Part shown: in pieces, positions 18,900-27,354 of the stretch
How positions within the stretch are numbered: the first letter of the stretch is position 1
Layout of the letters: each line of letters opens with the position of its first letter
Origin: JAICMB01 sp035295125
Lineage (GTDB): Bacteria > Acidobacteriota > Terriglobia > Bryobacterales > Bryobacteraceae
Direction of reading: 5' to 3'
Length of the DNA stretch: 64,000 bases
Assembly (NCBI GenBank): GCA_035295125.1
Contig: DATGJP010000008.1
Location: 62,001 to 126,000, forward strand
Program-made: the position numbers and the translations under genes
The notes under the pieces: generated by a model
The model's input: the letters and a program-made list of their open reading frames with translations, nothing else
Told to the model about the DNA's origin: nothing
Database searches by the model: none

Positions 18900-19871
18900 C
18901 TATGAGGCAGCGGCTGGCGCCTTTGCGGTCATGAACGCCTCGATCTCGTCGACTTCCTCGCCGGACAGACGGAATTCGAGCGCCCCAATCACCCCCGCTG
19001 CCTGCTCGGCTGAACGCATACCTACGATTGCGCCTGTCACTTCGGGACGGCGCAGCGTCCAGGCGATGGCGACTTCGCCTGCAGTCCGCCCATGACGCGC
19101 GCCGATCTGCTTCAGCAGGTCGGCTAGGGCAAGATTTCGCGAGAAGGCGGGCTCCTGAAATTCAGGACGGCGCCGGCGGTGGTCGTCCGGCGGCATCGCA
19201 GCCACGCGCTCCGCAGTCATCTTGCCGGTCAGCAGGCCGCTCTTCATCGGGGAGTATGCAATTACGCCGATATTATGCTCGGCGACGTAGGGAAGCAGTT
19301 CCTTCTCGATATCACGGGCGAGGATCGAGTATGGCGGCTGGACTGAGGTAATGGCAGCGATCTTCCGGCAGCGCTCGATCTGGGAGGCCTTGAAGTTGGA
19401 GACGCCGATCCAGCGAACCTTACCCTCTTTCTGCAGTGCGGCCATGGCCGACCAGCCCTCTTCGATGTCTTCCTCTGGCTGCGGCCAGTGAATCTGGTAG
19501 AGGTCGATGACGTCGAGCTTGAGCCGCTTCAGGCTCGCTTCGCACTCGCGGCGCACGGAGTCGGCTTTCAGATTGCCGCTGATCTCGCGGCGTTCGTTCC
19601 AGACGCGCTCGCATTTGGTGAAGATGTACGGCTTGTTGGACCGGCCCGCCACCGCGCGCGCCACCACTTCTTCGGAATGGCCGAGCCCGTAAACCGCGGC
19701 CGTGTCGATCCAGTTGATGCCATGGTCGAGCGCCGCGTGGATGGCGGCGATGGATTCATTGTCGTCCTGAGGCCCCCAGGCGAAGGCCCAGTCTCCTCCG
19801 CCCATGGCCCAGGCTCCGACGCCGATCGGCGTGATGTTCAGATCGCTGTTACCGAGTTGCTTCGTTTGCAT
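18900..19871 (-). CDS. aldo/keto reductase
   Basis: From ATG 19871 (MQTKQLGNSDLNITPIGVG) the product has 323 residues, the usual length. The catalytic tetrad residues are visible: Asp and Tyr in NWIDTAAVYGLGHSEEVV, Lys in YIFTKCERVW and His in DLYQIHWPQPEED. A cofactor-binding end (GAIVGMRSAEQAAG) completes the NAD(P)H barrel. Substrate unknown; the family reduces sugars, aldehydes and ketones. The longer frame to 19931 lies within the preceding gene and lacks the usual AKR start. Its start overlaps the oxidoreductase stop by 23 bases, so it is translated as part of that operon. Confidence 0.9.
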   Translation of the reverse strand: MQTKQLGNSDLNITPIGVGAWAMGGGDWAFAWGPQDDNESIAAIHAALDHGINWIDTAAVYGLGHSEEVVARAVAGRSNKPYIFTKCERVWNERREISGNLKADSVRRECEASLKRLKLDVIDLYQIHWPQPEEDIEEGWSAMAALQKEGKVRWIGVSNFKASQIERCRKIAAITSVQPPYSILARDIEKELLPYVAEHNIGVIAYSPMKSGLLTGKMTAERVAAMPPDDHRRRRPEFQEPAFSRNLALADLLKQIGARHGRTAGEVAIAWTLRRPEVTGAIVGMRSAEQAAGVIGALEFRLSGEEVDEIEAFMTAKAPAAAS

Positions 19872-20997
19872 GTGCTGTCTCCACTGGTATTGTGATGCCG
19901 CCCCCAAGAATGGATTTCCGGGCGGCTTCAATAACTTCTTCGTTGTAACGGCTATTAGCCGGTGTAGCGAGGATGGATTCGCGGTCGATGGCGTCGAGTT
20001 CGGCGGCAGGATCCTTGGAATCCCGCACCCGGATCACCGCGCGCACCAGTTGCTCGATGGAGCGGAAGCCATAACCGACCGGCGTCAAGCCCGGGCCGCC
20101 CAGGTCGACATACTGAAAGTAGTCGGGGCTGGGTTCGGAGTAACTTCGGTCGACGTACTCCAAGCCGCGGTATTGATCGGAGTGGCGCAACATAGTTCCG
20201 CGATCGCCCAAGGCGCAATAGAGCGACATCCCCTGCGAGTTGCTGCCCGGCCCGTCATCCGGGTAGCCGAGCGAATTCTGAACGTTCAGGCACGCGCCAT
20301 TGTTCCAGACGATCCGCGCGTCAGTCCAAAGGAAGCCTTCGTTGCCATTGGGGAAGCGGTCGCGAAGGCCATAGACGCTGACCGAAGCGGGTAGCAGTCC
20401 GGTGATGAAGTGGAGCAGGTCGACGTAGTGGCAGCCGATGTAAGTGAAGGCATCGGAGTTTTCCGCGGTGCACCAATTCTGAAAGTTGGAATGGCGGTAA
20501 GACCATTTCTCCATCAGGTGTGCGGTTCCGAGGCGGAATTCTCCAAACTCGCCGGCTCGGTACTTGCGCCGCGCGATGAGGCTGCGATCGTCTAAGCGCT
20601 TATGATATTCGATGCCGACGAACAGGCCGCGGCGGCGGGCTTCCGCTTCGATCTGCTCCGATTCGGCAACCTTCAACACGAGCGGCTTCACGGAGATGAC
20701 GTGTTGACAGGCCTCCAGGGCGTGCAGGATGGCGTCGAAATGCAGATGGTCCGGCAGCGCGATGAAAACGAGGTTGCCGGGCGCTTGATTATTCGTCGTC
20801 GCGAACGAGGCCTGCGGGAACGCCCGGCGAATCGTGGGGGATTCCAGCAGGACTTGCAACGTCGACTCATTGCGGGCGCTAACGGCGATTTCGTCCACAA
20901 CGCCGAGTCGCTGAAGCTGATAAAGCGACGGCAGGATTTGATCATTTGTGATCATCCCGCCTCCCAGGACGGTGACCTTCAGGCGGTCGTGGTGCAT
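19849..20997 (-). CDS. Gfo/Idh/MocA-family oxidoreductase
   Basis: A 382-residue NAD(P)-dependent sugar-type dehydrogenase. The Rossmann motif is KVTVLGGGMITNDQILP; LVFIALPDHLHFDAILHALE is the usual second strand and helix; HVISVKPLVLKVAE holds the conserved EKP-type lysine (here VKP). A histidine candidate for catalysis is in YIGCHYVDLLHFITG. Members oxidise or reduce sugars, inositol or related ring compounds. It overlaps the aminotransferase by 19 bases and the aldo/keto reductase by 23, which marks a tight operon. Together the three could interconvert an amino sugar or keto-sugar, but the substrate is not shown. Confidence 0.88.
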   Translation of the reverse strand: MHHDRLKVTVLGGGMITNDQILPSLYQLQRLGVVDEIAVSARNESTLQVLLESPTIRRAFPQASFATTNNQAPGNLVFIALPDHLHFDAILHALEACQHVISVKPLVLKVAESEQIEAEARRRGLFVGIEYHKRLDDRSLIARRKYRAGEFGEFRLGTAHLMEKWSYRHSNFQNWCTAENSDAFTYIGCHYVDLLHFITGLLPASVSVYGLRDRFPNGNEGFLWTDARIVWNNGACLNVQNSLGYPDDGPGSNSQGMSLYCALGDRGTMLRHSDQYRGLEYVDRSYSEPSPDYFQYVDLGGPGLTPVGYGFRSIEQLVRAVIRVRDSKDPAAELDAIDRESILATPANSRYNEEVIEAARKSILGGGITIPVETAHANEATR

Positions 20998-22367
20998 GGG
21001 GCGGCAACGTGCTGCGCGATGGCTTCCTCGAGTACCGCGGTGCTTTCGAGGATAGCTTCTTCAGTGATGACGAGAGGGGGGGCGATCTTGACCGTTCCGC
21101 CGCCGAGGCCGACCGGCGAGAACATCAGAACACCGCTCTCCCAGCAGGATCGTACGATCTCCCAGGCGAGGTCGCCATTCGGTTTCTTGGTGGCCGGAAG
21201 CACACAGCAGACGCCCGCTACAAGGCCTTTGCCCAGCACCGCGCCGATATGCTGCGGGAACTTCGATCGGATGTTGCGCAGGCGGCTGTGAAGCACCGCT
21301 CCGAGAACACGGGCACGTTCCGTGAGGTTCTCTTTCACGACGAGGTCGATGGACGCAAGCGCGGCGGCACAGCAGATCGGATTGCCGGTGTGCGTGGATG
21401 TCATCGTTCCCAGACCATGGAGATCCATCACGCCGGCGCGCCCGGCAACAGCGGCGAGCGGCAGTGAACTCGTTATGCCCTTGCCGAAAGCAGCTAGATC
21501 GGGGACGATGCCGTAGTGCTCGAAGCCAAACATCGTGCCCGTGCGTCCGAAGCCCGCCTGCACTTCGTCACAAACCAGCAGCACTTTGTGACCGGTGCAC
21601 CATTGCCGCAGAGCGCGCATGAATTCGACGGGAGCGAACGCGGCGCTGCCTCCCTGGTAGGTTTCGAGAATCACGCCCGCGACGTTTTGCGATTCCACGC
21701 CCTGCTCGGAAAGAGCGCGCATGAAACCATCGAAGGACGAGTCTTCGGTACGGAACGAATCGGGGAACGGCACCTGGACAAAGCCGCGGTCGAGATTAAT
21801 AATCCAGTCTTTGAGAGCGGGAATGCCCCCGGCCTGTTGCGCTCCAAGCGTGCGGCCGTGGAAGGCATCGTGAAACGAGATGATAATATGCTTCCCGCGT
21901 CCGCCGTTCTTGATACCGTAAGTGCGGCACAGTTTAATGGCGCACTCCACGGCTTCGGAGCCGGTGGTGAGCAGGAAAACCTTCTTCAGCGGCTCCGGGA
22001 GCAATCCGGCGAGGCGCTCGACAAGCTGGGCGCGTATTTCGCTCGGGAAGCAGTAATTGGTCAGCAGGTGCGACGCAGCCTGCGCGGAGATGGCGTCGGC
22101 GATTTCTTTGCGCCCGTGGCCGGCGTTGGTAATTAGCACGCCCGACGACCAATCAATCCAGCAGTTGCCGTATCTGTCCCACACCTGGAAGCCTTCGGCA
22201 CGATCCCAGATGACCGGCGGCTGTCCGAGCATGGCTACGGGCTCATATTGCTTCAGGCGTTCCAGAACCGGTAGCGATTCCGGCACCGGTAGCGGTGTCA
22301 CGATTCGCCGTAACGGGGTTTCAATTCGGGGAACAGGGCGGGGCTGCAGGCCAAAATCGCGGGCCAT
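20979..22367 (-). CDS. class III aminotransferase (PLP)
   Basis: A 462-residue PLP enzyme of the acetylornithine/GABA aminotransferase type. Visible are the dimer and substrate region (WIDWSSGVLITNAGHG), VFLLTTGSEAVECAIKLCR around the phosphate site, VLLVCDEVQAGFGRTG with the PLP Asp, and LAAFGKGITSSLPLAAV with the Schiff-base Lys; HTGNPICCAAALAS is the closing segment. The N-terminal 35 residues are proline-rich. It is the first gene of the three-gene minus-strand operon and is divergent from the TPR gene. The amino donor and acceptor are unknown; the partner oxidoreductases suggest a sugar or amino-acid derivative. Confidence 0.9.
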   Translation of the reverse strand: MARDFGLQPRPVPRIETPLRRIVTPLPVPESLPVLERLKQYEPVAMLGQPPVIWDRAEGFQVWDRYGNCWIDWSSGVLITNAGHGRKEIADAISAQAASHLLTNYCFPSEIRAQLVERLAGLLPEPLKKVFLLTTGSEAVECAIKLCRTYGIKNGGRGKHIIISFHDAFHGRTLGAQQAGGIPALKDWIINLDRGFVQVPFPDSFRTEDSSFDGFMRALSEQGVESQNVAGVILETYQGGSAAFAPVEFMRALRQWCTGHKVLLVCDEVQAGFGRTGTMFGFEHYGIVPDLAAFGKGITSSLPLAAVAGRAGVMDLHGLGTMTSTHTGNPICCAAALASIDLVVKENLTERARVLGAVLHSRLRNIRSKFPQHIGAVLGKGLVAGVCCVLPATKKPNGDLAWEIVRSCWESGVLMFSPVGLGGGTVKIAPPLVITEEAILESTAVLEEAIAQHVAAPCTTTA

Positions 22368-22458
22368 AAGAGCCTATTGTCGCATTGCAGCCGTTTTCCT
22401 GAGATCTTTCGGGCATAGCCCGCACTAGGTCGGTAGGGTGAGCTTCAAACCTGTCGTC

Positions 22459-24582
22459 ATGCGCCGCCGTTCCACAAAACTGGACGAAAACAAAGGTGGA
22501 GCAGGCGGTGTCGCCTGTGCGTTCCCCCTCAGGTCAAAAGGAAGGCTGTATGCCTGCTCCACCCTTCCACGTGTATTGGCCATCGTTATCCTAGCCTGCA
22601 ACACCAACGCGCAGAACGCCGATCCTGCATATGTTCCGCTGGAAAAGGCGTACAACGCGCTGCGGGTGAAAGACTATGACACGGCAATTCAGAATTTCCG
22701 GAGCGCCGTGGCCCTGGCCCCGAGCCGTGCCAGCATCCGGAAGGATCTGGCATACGCCCTGCTGCGTATCGGTGAAAACGAATCGGCGCGCGACCAGTTT
22801 GCCGAGGCGATGCGTCTCAACCCGGCCGACGAACAGTCGGCGCTCGACTACGCCTTTCTTTGCAACGACACGAAGCAGCAGGCGACGGCGCGCCGTGTTT
22901 TCGACCGCCTGCGCAAGAAAGGGAGCGCCAAAGCGGAAGAGGCGTTTCAAAGCATCGACCGGAGCCTTGTGGAAGGAATCGCGCGTTGGCAAAAGGCCAT
23001 CGAGCTAGCCCCGGACAATTTCAGCAATCACCAGGAACTCGCGAAACTGGCGGAACAGCGGGACGACATCGCGCTCGCCGCCGAGCATTACGAAAAGGCG
23101 TGGCGGCTAAAGCCGGATGATCGTTCGCTGCTGCTCGACCTGGGCCGGACCTGGAAGGTGTTGAAGCGTCCGGAAGACGCGATGTCGGCGCTGCTGGCGG
23201 CCTCTCGCGGCGCTTCCCCACGCATCGCCGAGGAAGCGCGCGACCTGCTGCCGTCGCGATATCCATACCTCTACGAATTCCAGCGCGCGATTGCACTCGA
23301 CATCAAGAACGTCGGGTTGCGGCGCGAGTTCGCATATCTGCTGCTCGAAATGGGCAAGAAACCGGAAGCCGAAGAGCAGTTCCGCACCATACACACGCTG
23401 GCGCCCGCGGATTTGCTGTCGGCGGCGCAACTGGGCTTCCTGCTGCTGAATCGTGGTGACAGCGCGGAAGCGCAACCGCTGCTCGAACAGGTGCTGAAGG
23501 GTGGCGACGAGGAACTCGCGGAACGCGTCCGGGCGGCGCTCAAGCTGCCGCAAAATCTCAAGCATCGCAACGATTCCTCGCAGAACAAAACACGCGACGA
23601 CGCCAAGGCTATGGCGGAAAAGAGCTTGAAGTCGGGTTATCTCAAGGATGCCGTGAAGTACCTGCGGGTGGTCCATGAAGCCGACCCATCCGATTTCGAC
23701 ACGGTGTACAAGCTGGGCTGGGTGGCCAACGTTCTTCACGACGACAGGGAAGCAATGCGCTGGTTCGAGATGGCGTCGAAGAGCCCGGATCCGGCGATCG
23801 CATCGGAAGCGACCCAGGCCTACAACAACCTGAAGCCGGAGTTCTCGCACATCCGCACCACGGTCTGGATGTTTCCGTTCTTCTCGACGCGCTGGCACGA
23901 CACGTTCGGCTATGGCCAGGTGAAGACCGCGTTTCGGCTCGGAAGCGCGCCGCTGTGGGGGTACCTTTCGATGAGGATCGTCGGCGATGTGCGCGGCACC
24001 ACCGCGCCAACCGCGTCCAATCCGCTGCCGCAATATCTCTCGGAAAGCGCGGCGATTTTCGGGTTTGGGTTAACGACTGCGCCGTGGCACGGGCTTACGG
24101 CCTGGGCGGAAGCGGGCGAAGCCATGAAGTACCTGGTGAGCCGCAAGGATGTCGGGCTGTTCACTCCGGATTATCGCGGCGGGCTTTCCTTTGGCAAAGG
24201 CCTGGGCCACCTGATGGGCGGCAAACACGGCTTCTACGCCGAGACGAACGACGATGCGGTTTTCGTAAGCCGTTTTCAGAACGACACGATTCTGTATTCA
24301 CAGAACCGGACAGGGTACACGTTCCCGAAAGCGGAAGCGGCCGGAAATTTTCAGGCGCAGTTTTACTGGAACTACAACGTGACGGTGGACCGGCTGCGGC
24401 AATACTGGGCCAATTTCGCGGAGACGGGGCCGGGCGTGCGCTTCCAGGCTCGGTTCATGCCCAAGGGGATGCTCGTCTCGGTCAATGCTCTACGAGGCGT
24501 GTATCTCGTGAATGAGGGCAACCCGCGGCGCCCTAACTTCTATGATCTGCGTGCGGGATTCTGGTATGCGTTTACTCATTAG
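22459..24582 (+). CDS. TPR protein with probable outer-membrane C-terminal domain
   Basis: The start is uncertain: the frame is open from GTG 22438, ATG 22459 is next, and TTG 22576 lies just before the likely signal segment VLAIVILACNTNAQ. Everything before that segment is encoded by a family 1 repeat. The mature part has about ten TPR-type repeats (PLEKAYNALRVKDYDTAIQN, YEKAWRLKPDDRSLLLDLG, QLGFLLLNRGDSAEAQPLLE). The last 230 residues have alternating hydrophobic strands rich in aromatic residues (GLTAWAEAGEAMKYLVSR, YNVTVDRLRQYWANFAETG), resembling the C-terminal barrels of NfrA/PelB/BcsC-type exporters; this is inference. The next gene starts inside it, suggesting an exopolysaccharide export or modification pair. 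Confidence 0.7.
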   Translation: MRRRSTKLDENKGGAGGVACAFPLRSKGRLYACSTLPRVLAIVILACNTNAQNADPAYVPLEKAYNALRVKDYDTAIQNFRSAVALAPSRASIRKDLAYALLRIGENESARDQFAEAMRLNPADEQSALDYAFLCNDTKQQATARRVFDRLRKKGSAKAEEAFQSIDRSLVEGIARWQKAIELAPDNFSNHQELAKLAEQRDDIALAAEHYEKAWRLKPDDRSLLLDLGRTWKVLKRPEDAMSALLAASRGASPRIAEEARDLLPSRYPYLYEFQRAIALDIKNVGLRREFAYLLLEMGKKPEAEEQFRTIHTLAPADLLSAAQLGFLLLNRGDSAEAQPLLEQVLKGGDEELAERVRAALKLPQNLKHRNDSSQNKTRDDAKAMAEKSLKSGYLKDAVKYLRVVHEADPSDFDTVYKLGWVANVLHDDREAMRWFEMASKSPDPAIASEATQAYNNLKPEFSHIRTTVWMFPFFSTRWHDTFGYGQVKTAFRLGSAPLWGYLSMRIVGDVRGTTAPTASNPLPQYLSESAAIFGFGLTTAPWHGLTAWAEAGEAMKYLVSRKDVGLFTPDYRGGLSFGKGLGHLMGGKHGFYAETNDDAVFVSRFQNDTILYSQNRTGYTFPKAEAAGNFQAQFYWNYNVTVDRLRQYWANFAETGPGVRFQARFMPKGMLVSVNALRGVYLVNEGNPRRPNFYDLRAGFWYAFTH
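22471..22563 (+). repeat. family 1 palindromic repeat, copy 2
   Basis: The element ends in perfect 12-bp inverted repeats: GGTGGAGCAGGC at 22495-22506 and GCCTGCTCCACC at 22552-22563. Upstream, TCCACAAAACTGGACGAAAA matches the same flank of the copies at 27139 and 62766. The frame of the TPR gene is open right through it. Confidence 0.85.
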
Positions 24583-26545
24583 CCTCCTTTTCGCTGCCGC
24601 GCTGCCGGCGGCGACTTTTTCTTACCAGATTGAGGGAGATGACGCGGGTCCGTGGCCGAATATTCTGTCATCAGTCGGTCTGAGCGCGGGGAAGAGCGGT
24701 TCGTCGAATTTGTTCATCGTGCGGAACGGCGCGGCGGCCACACCGCAGGAATGGCTCGGCAGGATTGAAAAGGGCGCGATCGTGGTGCTCGAGGGCGAGT
24801 CACCACTTGCCGAGGCGTTAGGTATCCACGCTACATCCAAACGTGTCGTGGTGCGCAGCATCATCGATCAGTACGATACCCGGCTGTCCATCATTTGGGA
24901 GCACCCGGCCGAGATTCCGGTTTATCAGTTGCCCAGGACTGCCGGCGTGCTGGCCGTGGAACGGTGGGAGAGCGCACCGCTGATTGCCACGGTGCGGCGG
25001 GGCACGGGCGCGGCGCTGTGGCTGGCGGCGTCACCGGGAACGCAGGGTTACGAGCGCTTTCCGTATCTTCTGCAGGCGCTCGGCGAGATGGGCATCGAGC
25101 CGCCGTTCCGGTCACGCAGGATGTGGGCCTTCTTCGATTCGGCGTACCGGTCCCGCGTGGACCTGGATTACTTCGCGGCGCGGTGGCGGGATGCCGGCTT
25201 CAGCGCGCTGCACGTGGCCGCATGGCATTATTTCGAGCCGCAGGAGCAGGGCGACGAATACCTGCAAAGACTGATTGAAGCCTGTCATCGCAAGGGCATC
25301 CTGGTGTACGCGTGGTTTGAACTTCCCCACGTCAGCGAACGTTTCTGGACGGAGCATCCGGAATGGCGGGAGAAGACGGCACTGCTTCAGGACGCGCAGC
25401 TTGACTGGCGTAAGCTGATGAACCTTCAGAATCCCGCGGCGGCGGATGAGGTGGTTCGCGGCGTGCGGGCGTTGGTTCACCGCTTCGATTGGGATGGCGT
25501 CAACTTGAGCGAGCTGTATTTCGAGTCGCTCGAAGGCGCGGCCAACGCAGCGCGATTCACGCCCATGAACGACGACGTGCGGCACAATTTCCAGCAGGCG
25601 CAGGGATTCGATCCCGTGTCGTTATTTCAGGGGCCGGGACGCGATGAGGCGAAGCTGCGAGCCTTTCTCGAGTATCGGGCCGACCTGGCGCGGCAGATGC
25701 AGACACGGTGGGTGGCCGAGATCGAAGGCATGCGGCGGGAGAAGCCGGACCTTGACCTGGTATTGACGCACGTCGACAACCGCATCGATCCGCGCATGCG
25801 CGACATGATCGGCGCGGATGCGAGCAAGGTGCTCCCGCTTCTCGACTCGCACGATTTCACATTTCTGGTGGAGGACCCCGCCACCATCTGGGATCTCGGC
25901 CCGGCGCGTTATTCGCAGATCGCGGAGCGCTATCGCCCCCTGACGCCGCGGTTCGACAAGCTGGGTATCGACCTGAATATCGTGGAGCGGTATCAGGACG
26001 TGTATCCGACAAAGCAGCAAACCGGCGGCGAGTTGTTTCAGCTCGTCCATACCGCTGCGAAGACATTCCCACAGGTGGCGCTTTATTTCGAGAATTCGAT
26101 TCTGATGCAGGATCTGCCTCTGCTATCCGCGGCGGCAGCGACCGTGGATCGCATCGAACAAACCGGCGCGAAGCTGCTGGTGAGTTCGAAGACAGGAATA
26201 GGAGTGCGATGGCATGGAGCCGCGCTGGTCAACGGCCGGTTGTGGCCGCTTCGCGATGCGAACACGCTCTGGCTGCCGCCGGGTGATAGCGAAATTGAAC
26301 CTGCCCCGGGAGACCCGCCGCTGCGGATCCTCGATTTCAACGGCGGCTTGCGCGCGGCGCGCGTCCTGTTAGGTGGTGTCGAACTGGCTTACCAAAGCAG
26401 CTCGCGCGGATTCGCAACCGTCAACATCAAGCCGCGCCAGGTGGAACTCGATGGCGCGGTGGCACAGGTGCCGATCGTGGAGTCGAACGGCGAATTTGTC
26501 GTGTCGCTTCCACGCGGCCAGCATCTTGCGAAACTTCTGCAGTAA
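24566..26545 (+). CDS. exported glycoside-hydrolase-like TIM-barrel protein
   Basis: ATG 24566 overlaps the end of the TPR gene by 17 bases and begins a signal peptide (MRLLISLLFAAALPAATF). The 659-residue product has an N-terminal region of about 190 residues, then a TIM-barrel resembling the glycosyl-hydrolase-like families (GHL10/DUF187 type): FFDSAYRSRVDLDYFAARW, GILVYAWFELPHVSERFW, RKLMNLQNPAAADEVVRG, FDWDGVNLSELYF (a possible acid residue) and DLDLVLTHVDNR. A C-terminal beta-rich domain follows. The overlap with an outer-membrane TPR protein recalls polysaccharide export systems, in which a periplasmic hydrolase trims the polymer. No synthase gene is in the window, so the partner polymer is unknown. 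Confidence 0.75.
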   Translation: MRLLISLLFAAALPAATFSYQIEGDDAGPWPNILSSVGLSAGKSGSSNLFIVRNGAAATPQEWLGRIEKGAIVVLEGESPLAEALGIHATSKRVVVRSIIDQYDTRLSIIWEHPAEIPVYQLPRTAGVLAVERWESAPLIATVRRGTGAALWLAASPGTQGYERFPYLLQALGEMGIEPPFRSRRMWAFFDSAYRSRVDLDYFAARWRDAGFSALHVAAWHYFEPQEQGDEYLQRLIEACHRKGILVYAWFELPHVSERFWTEHPEWREKTALLQDAQLDWRKLMNLQNPAAADEVVRGVRALVHRFDWDGVNLSELYFESLEGAANAARFTPMNDDVRHNFQQAQGFDPVSLFQGPGRDEAKLRAFLEYRADLARQMQTRWVAEIEGMRREKPDLDLVLTHVDNRIDPRMRDMIGADASKVLPLLDSHDFTFLVEDPATIWDLGPARYSQIAERYRPLTPRFDKLGIDLNIVERYQDVYPTKQQTGGELFQLVHTAAKTFPQVALYFENSILMQDLPLLSAAAATVDRIEQTGAKLLVSSKTGIGVRWHGAALVNGRLWPLRDANTLWLPPGDSEIEPAPGDPPLRILDFNGGLRAARVLLGGVELAYQSSSRGFATVNIKPRQVELDGAVAQVPIVESNGEFVVSLPRGQHLAKLLQ

Positions 26546-26631
26546 ACGCATTTAACACTCCTTTACCGGCACGCGGGCAACAATAACACGGCCGCGCGCG
26601 TTAAACCGTGTAGGAGGTTCTAAACCATACA

Positions 26632-27123
26632 GTGATTCGACCATCAAGATTGTTAATTGTGGCCGCGTTGACCGCCAGCCTTGGCTTTGCGCAGTTCCGC
26701 ACACGGGCGGCGAACGGGCCCGGCAACCCGCCGGATCCGGCGACCATGATTCAGATGAGAGTGGCGTACCTGACGTCGCTTCTCAGCTTGACGAGCGCAC
26801 AGCAAACGCAGGCAACCACGATTTTCACCAACGCGTACAATTCGGCTTCAAGTATCAAGAGCAGTTTGCAGACGGATCAGCAGTCGCTGGCAGCGGCGGT
26901 AAAGGCGAACGGCACGGGCACGATCGATCAGTTAGCGGCGACGATCGGGACTCTACAAGGACAGCTCGTGGCGATCAATGCCAAGGCGGATGGGGCGTTT
27001 TATGCGATTTTGACGTCCGATCAGCAGACGAAGTATGACTCAATGCCGCACGGCGGACCGGGATTTGGTCCGGGCGGTCCAGGCGGTCCAGGTGGGCCTC
27101 CTCCTGCGCCGCCGCAGGAATAA
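26632..27123 (+). CDS. small periplasmic Spy/CpxP-like protein
   Basis: GTG 26632 gives 163 residues: a signal peptide (LLIVAALTASLGFAQF), a helical core with an LTSxQ-type element (LLSLTSAQQTQATTIF) and a second one near YAILTSDQQTKYD, and a glycine/proline-rich tail (GGPGFGPGGPGGPGG). The repeated LTxxQ pattern is that of Spy/CpxP and related stress or metal sensors, which bind misfolded proteins or modulate sensor kinases. An AGGAGG lies at 26612-26617, somewhat far (14 bases) from the GTG, so the exact start is uncertain. A family 1 repeat follows 15 bases after the stop. Confidence 0.7.
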   Translation: MIRPSRLLIVAALTASLGFAQFRTRAANGPGNPPDPATMIQMRVAYLTSLLSLTSAQQTQATTIFTNAYNSASSIKSSLQTDQQSLAAAVKANGTGTIDQLAATIGTLQGQLVAINAKADGAFYAILTSDQQTKYDSMPHGGPGFGPGGPGGPGGPPPAPPQE

Positions 27124-27138
27124 TCATCATTGACGTTG

Positions 27139-27232
27139 TCCACGAAAGTGGATGAGAACCAAGCTGGCGCAGGCGGTTTCGCCTGCGCGTTCCCGGTGAG
27201 GTCCAAAGTCAGGCGAAACCGCCTGCTTCACA
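27139..27232 (+). repeat. family 1 palindromic repeat, copy 3
   Basis: Reads TCCACGAAAGTGGATGAGAA, then GGCGCAGGCGGTTTCGCCTG, TTCCCGGTGAGGTCCA, and closes with AGGCGAAACCGCCTGCTTCA. It is the most regular copy and contains the core stem GGCGGTTTCGCC twice in opposite directions. It lies between convergent genes. Confidence 0.85.
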
Positions 27233-27354
27233 CATGATGCGATCCTGCCTTACTGACTCGTTGAGTTGTTGGTATCGAGAAAGGAAGTGGTAACGGGCTG
27301 AGCGAGAAGCTGCCCGCAAAGCAATGGACAAGGGTACCGAGGTCGATTAACTTC

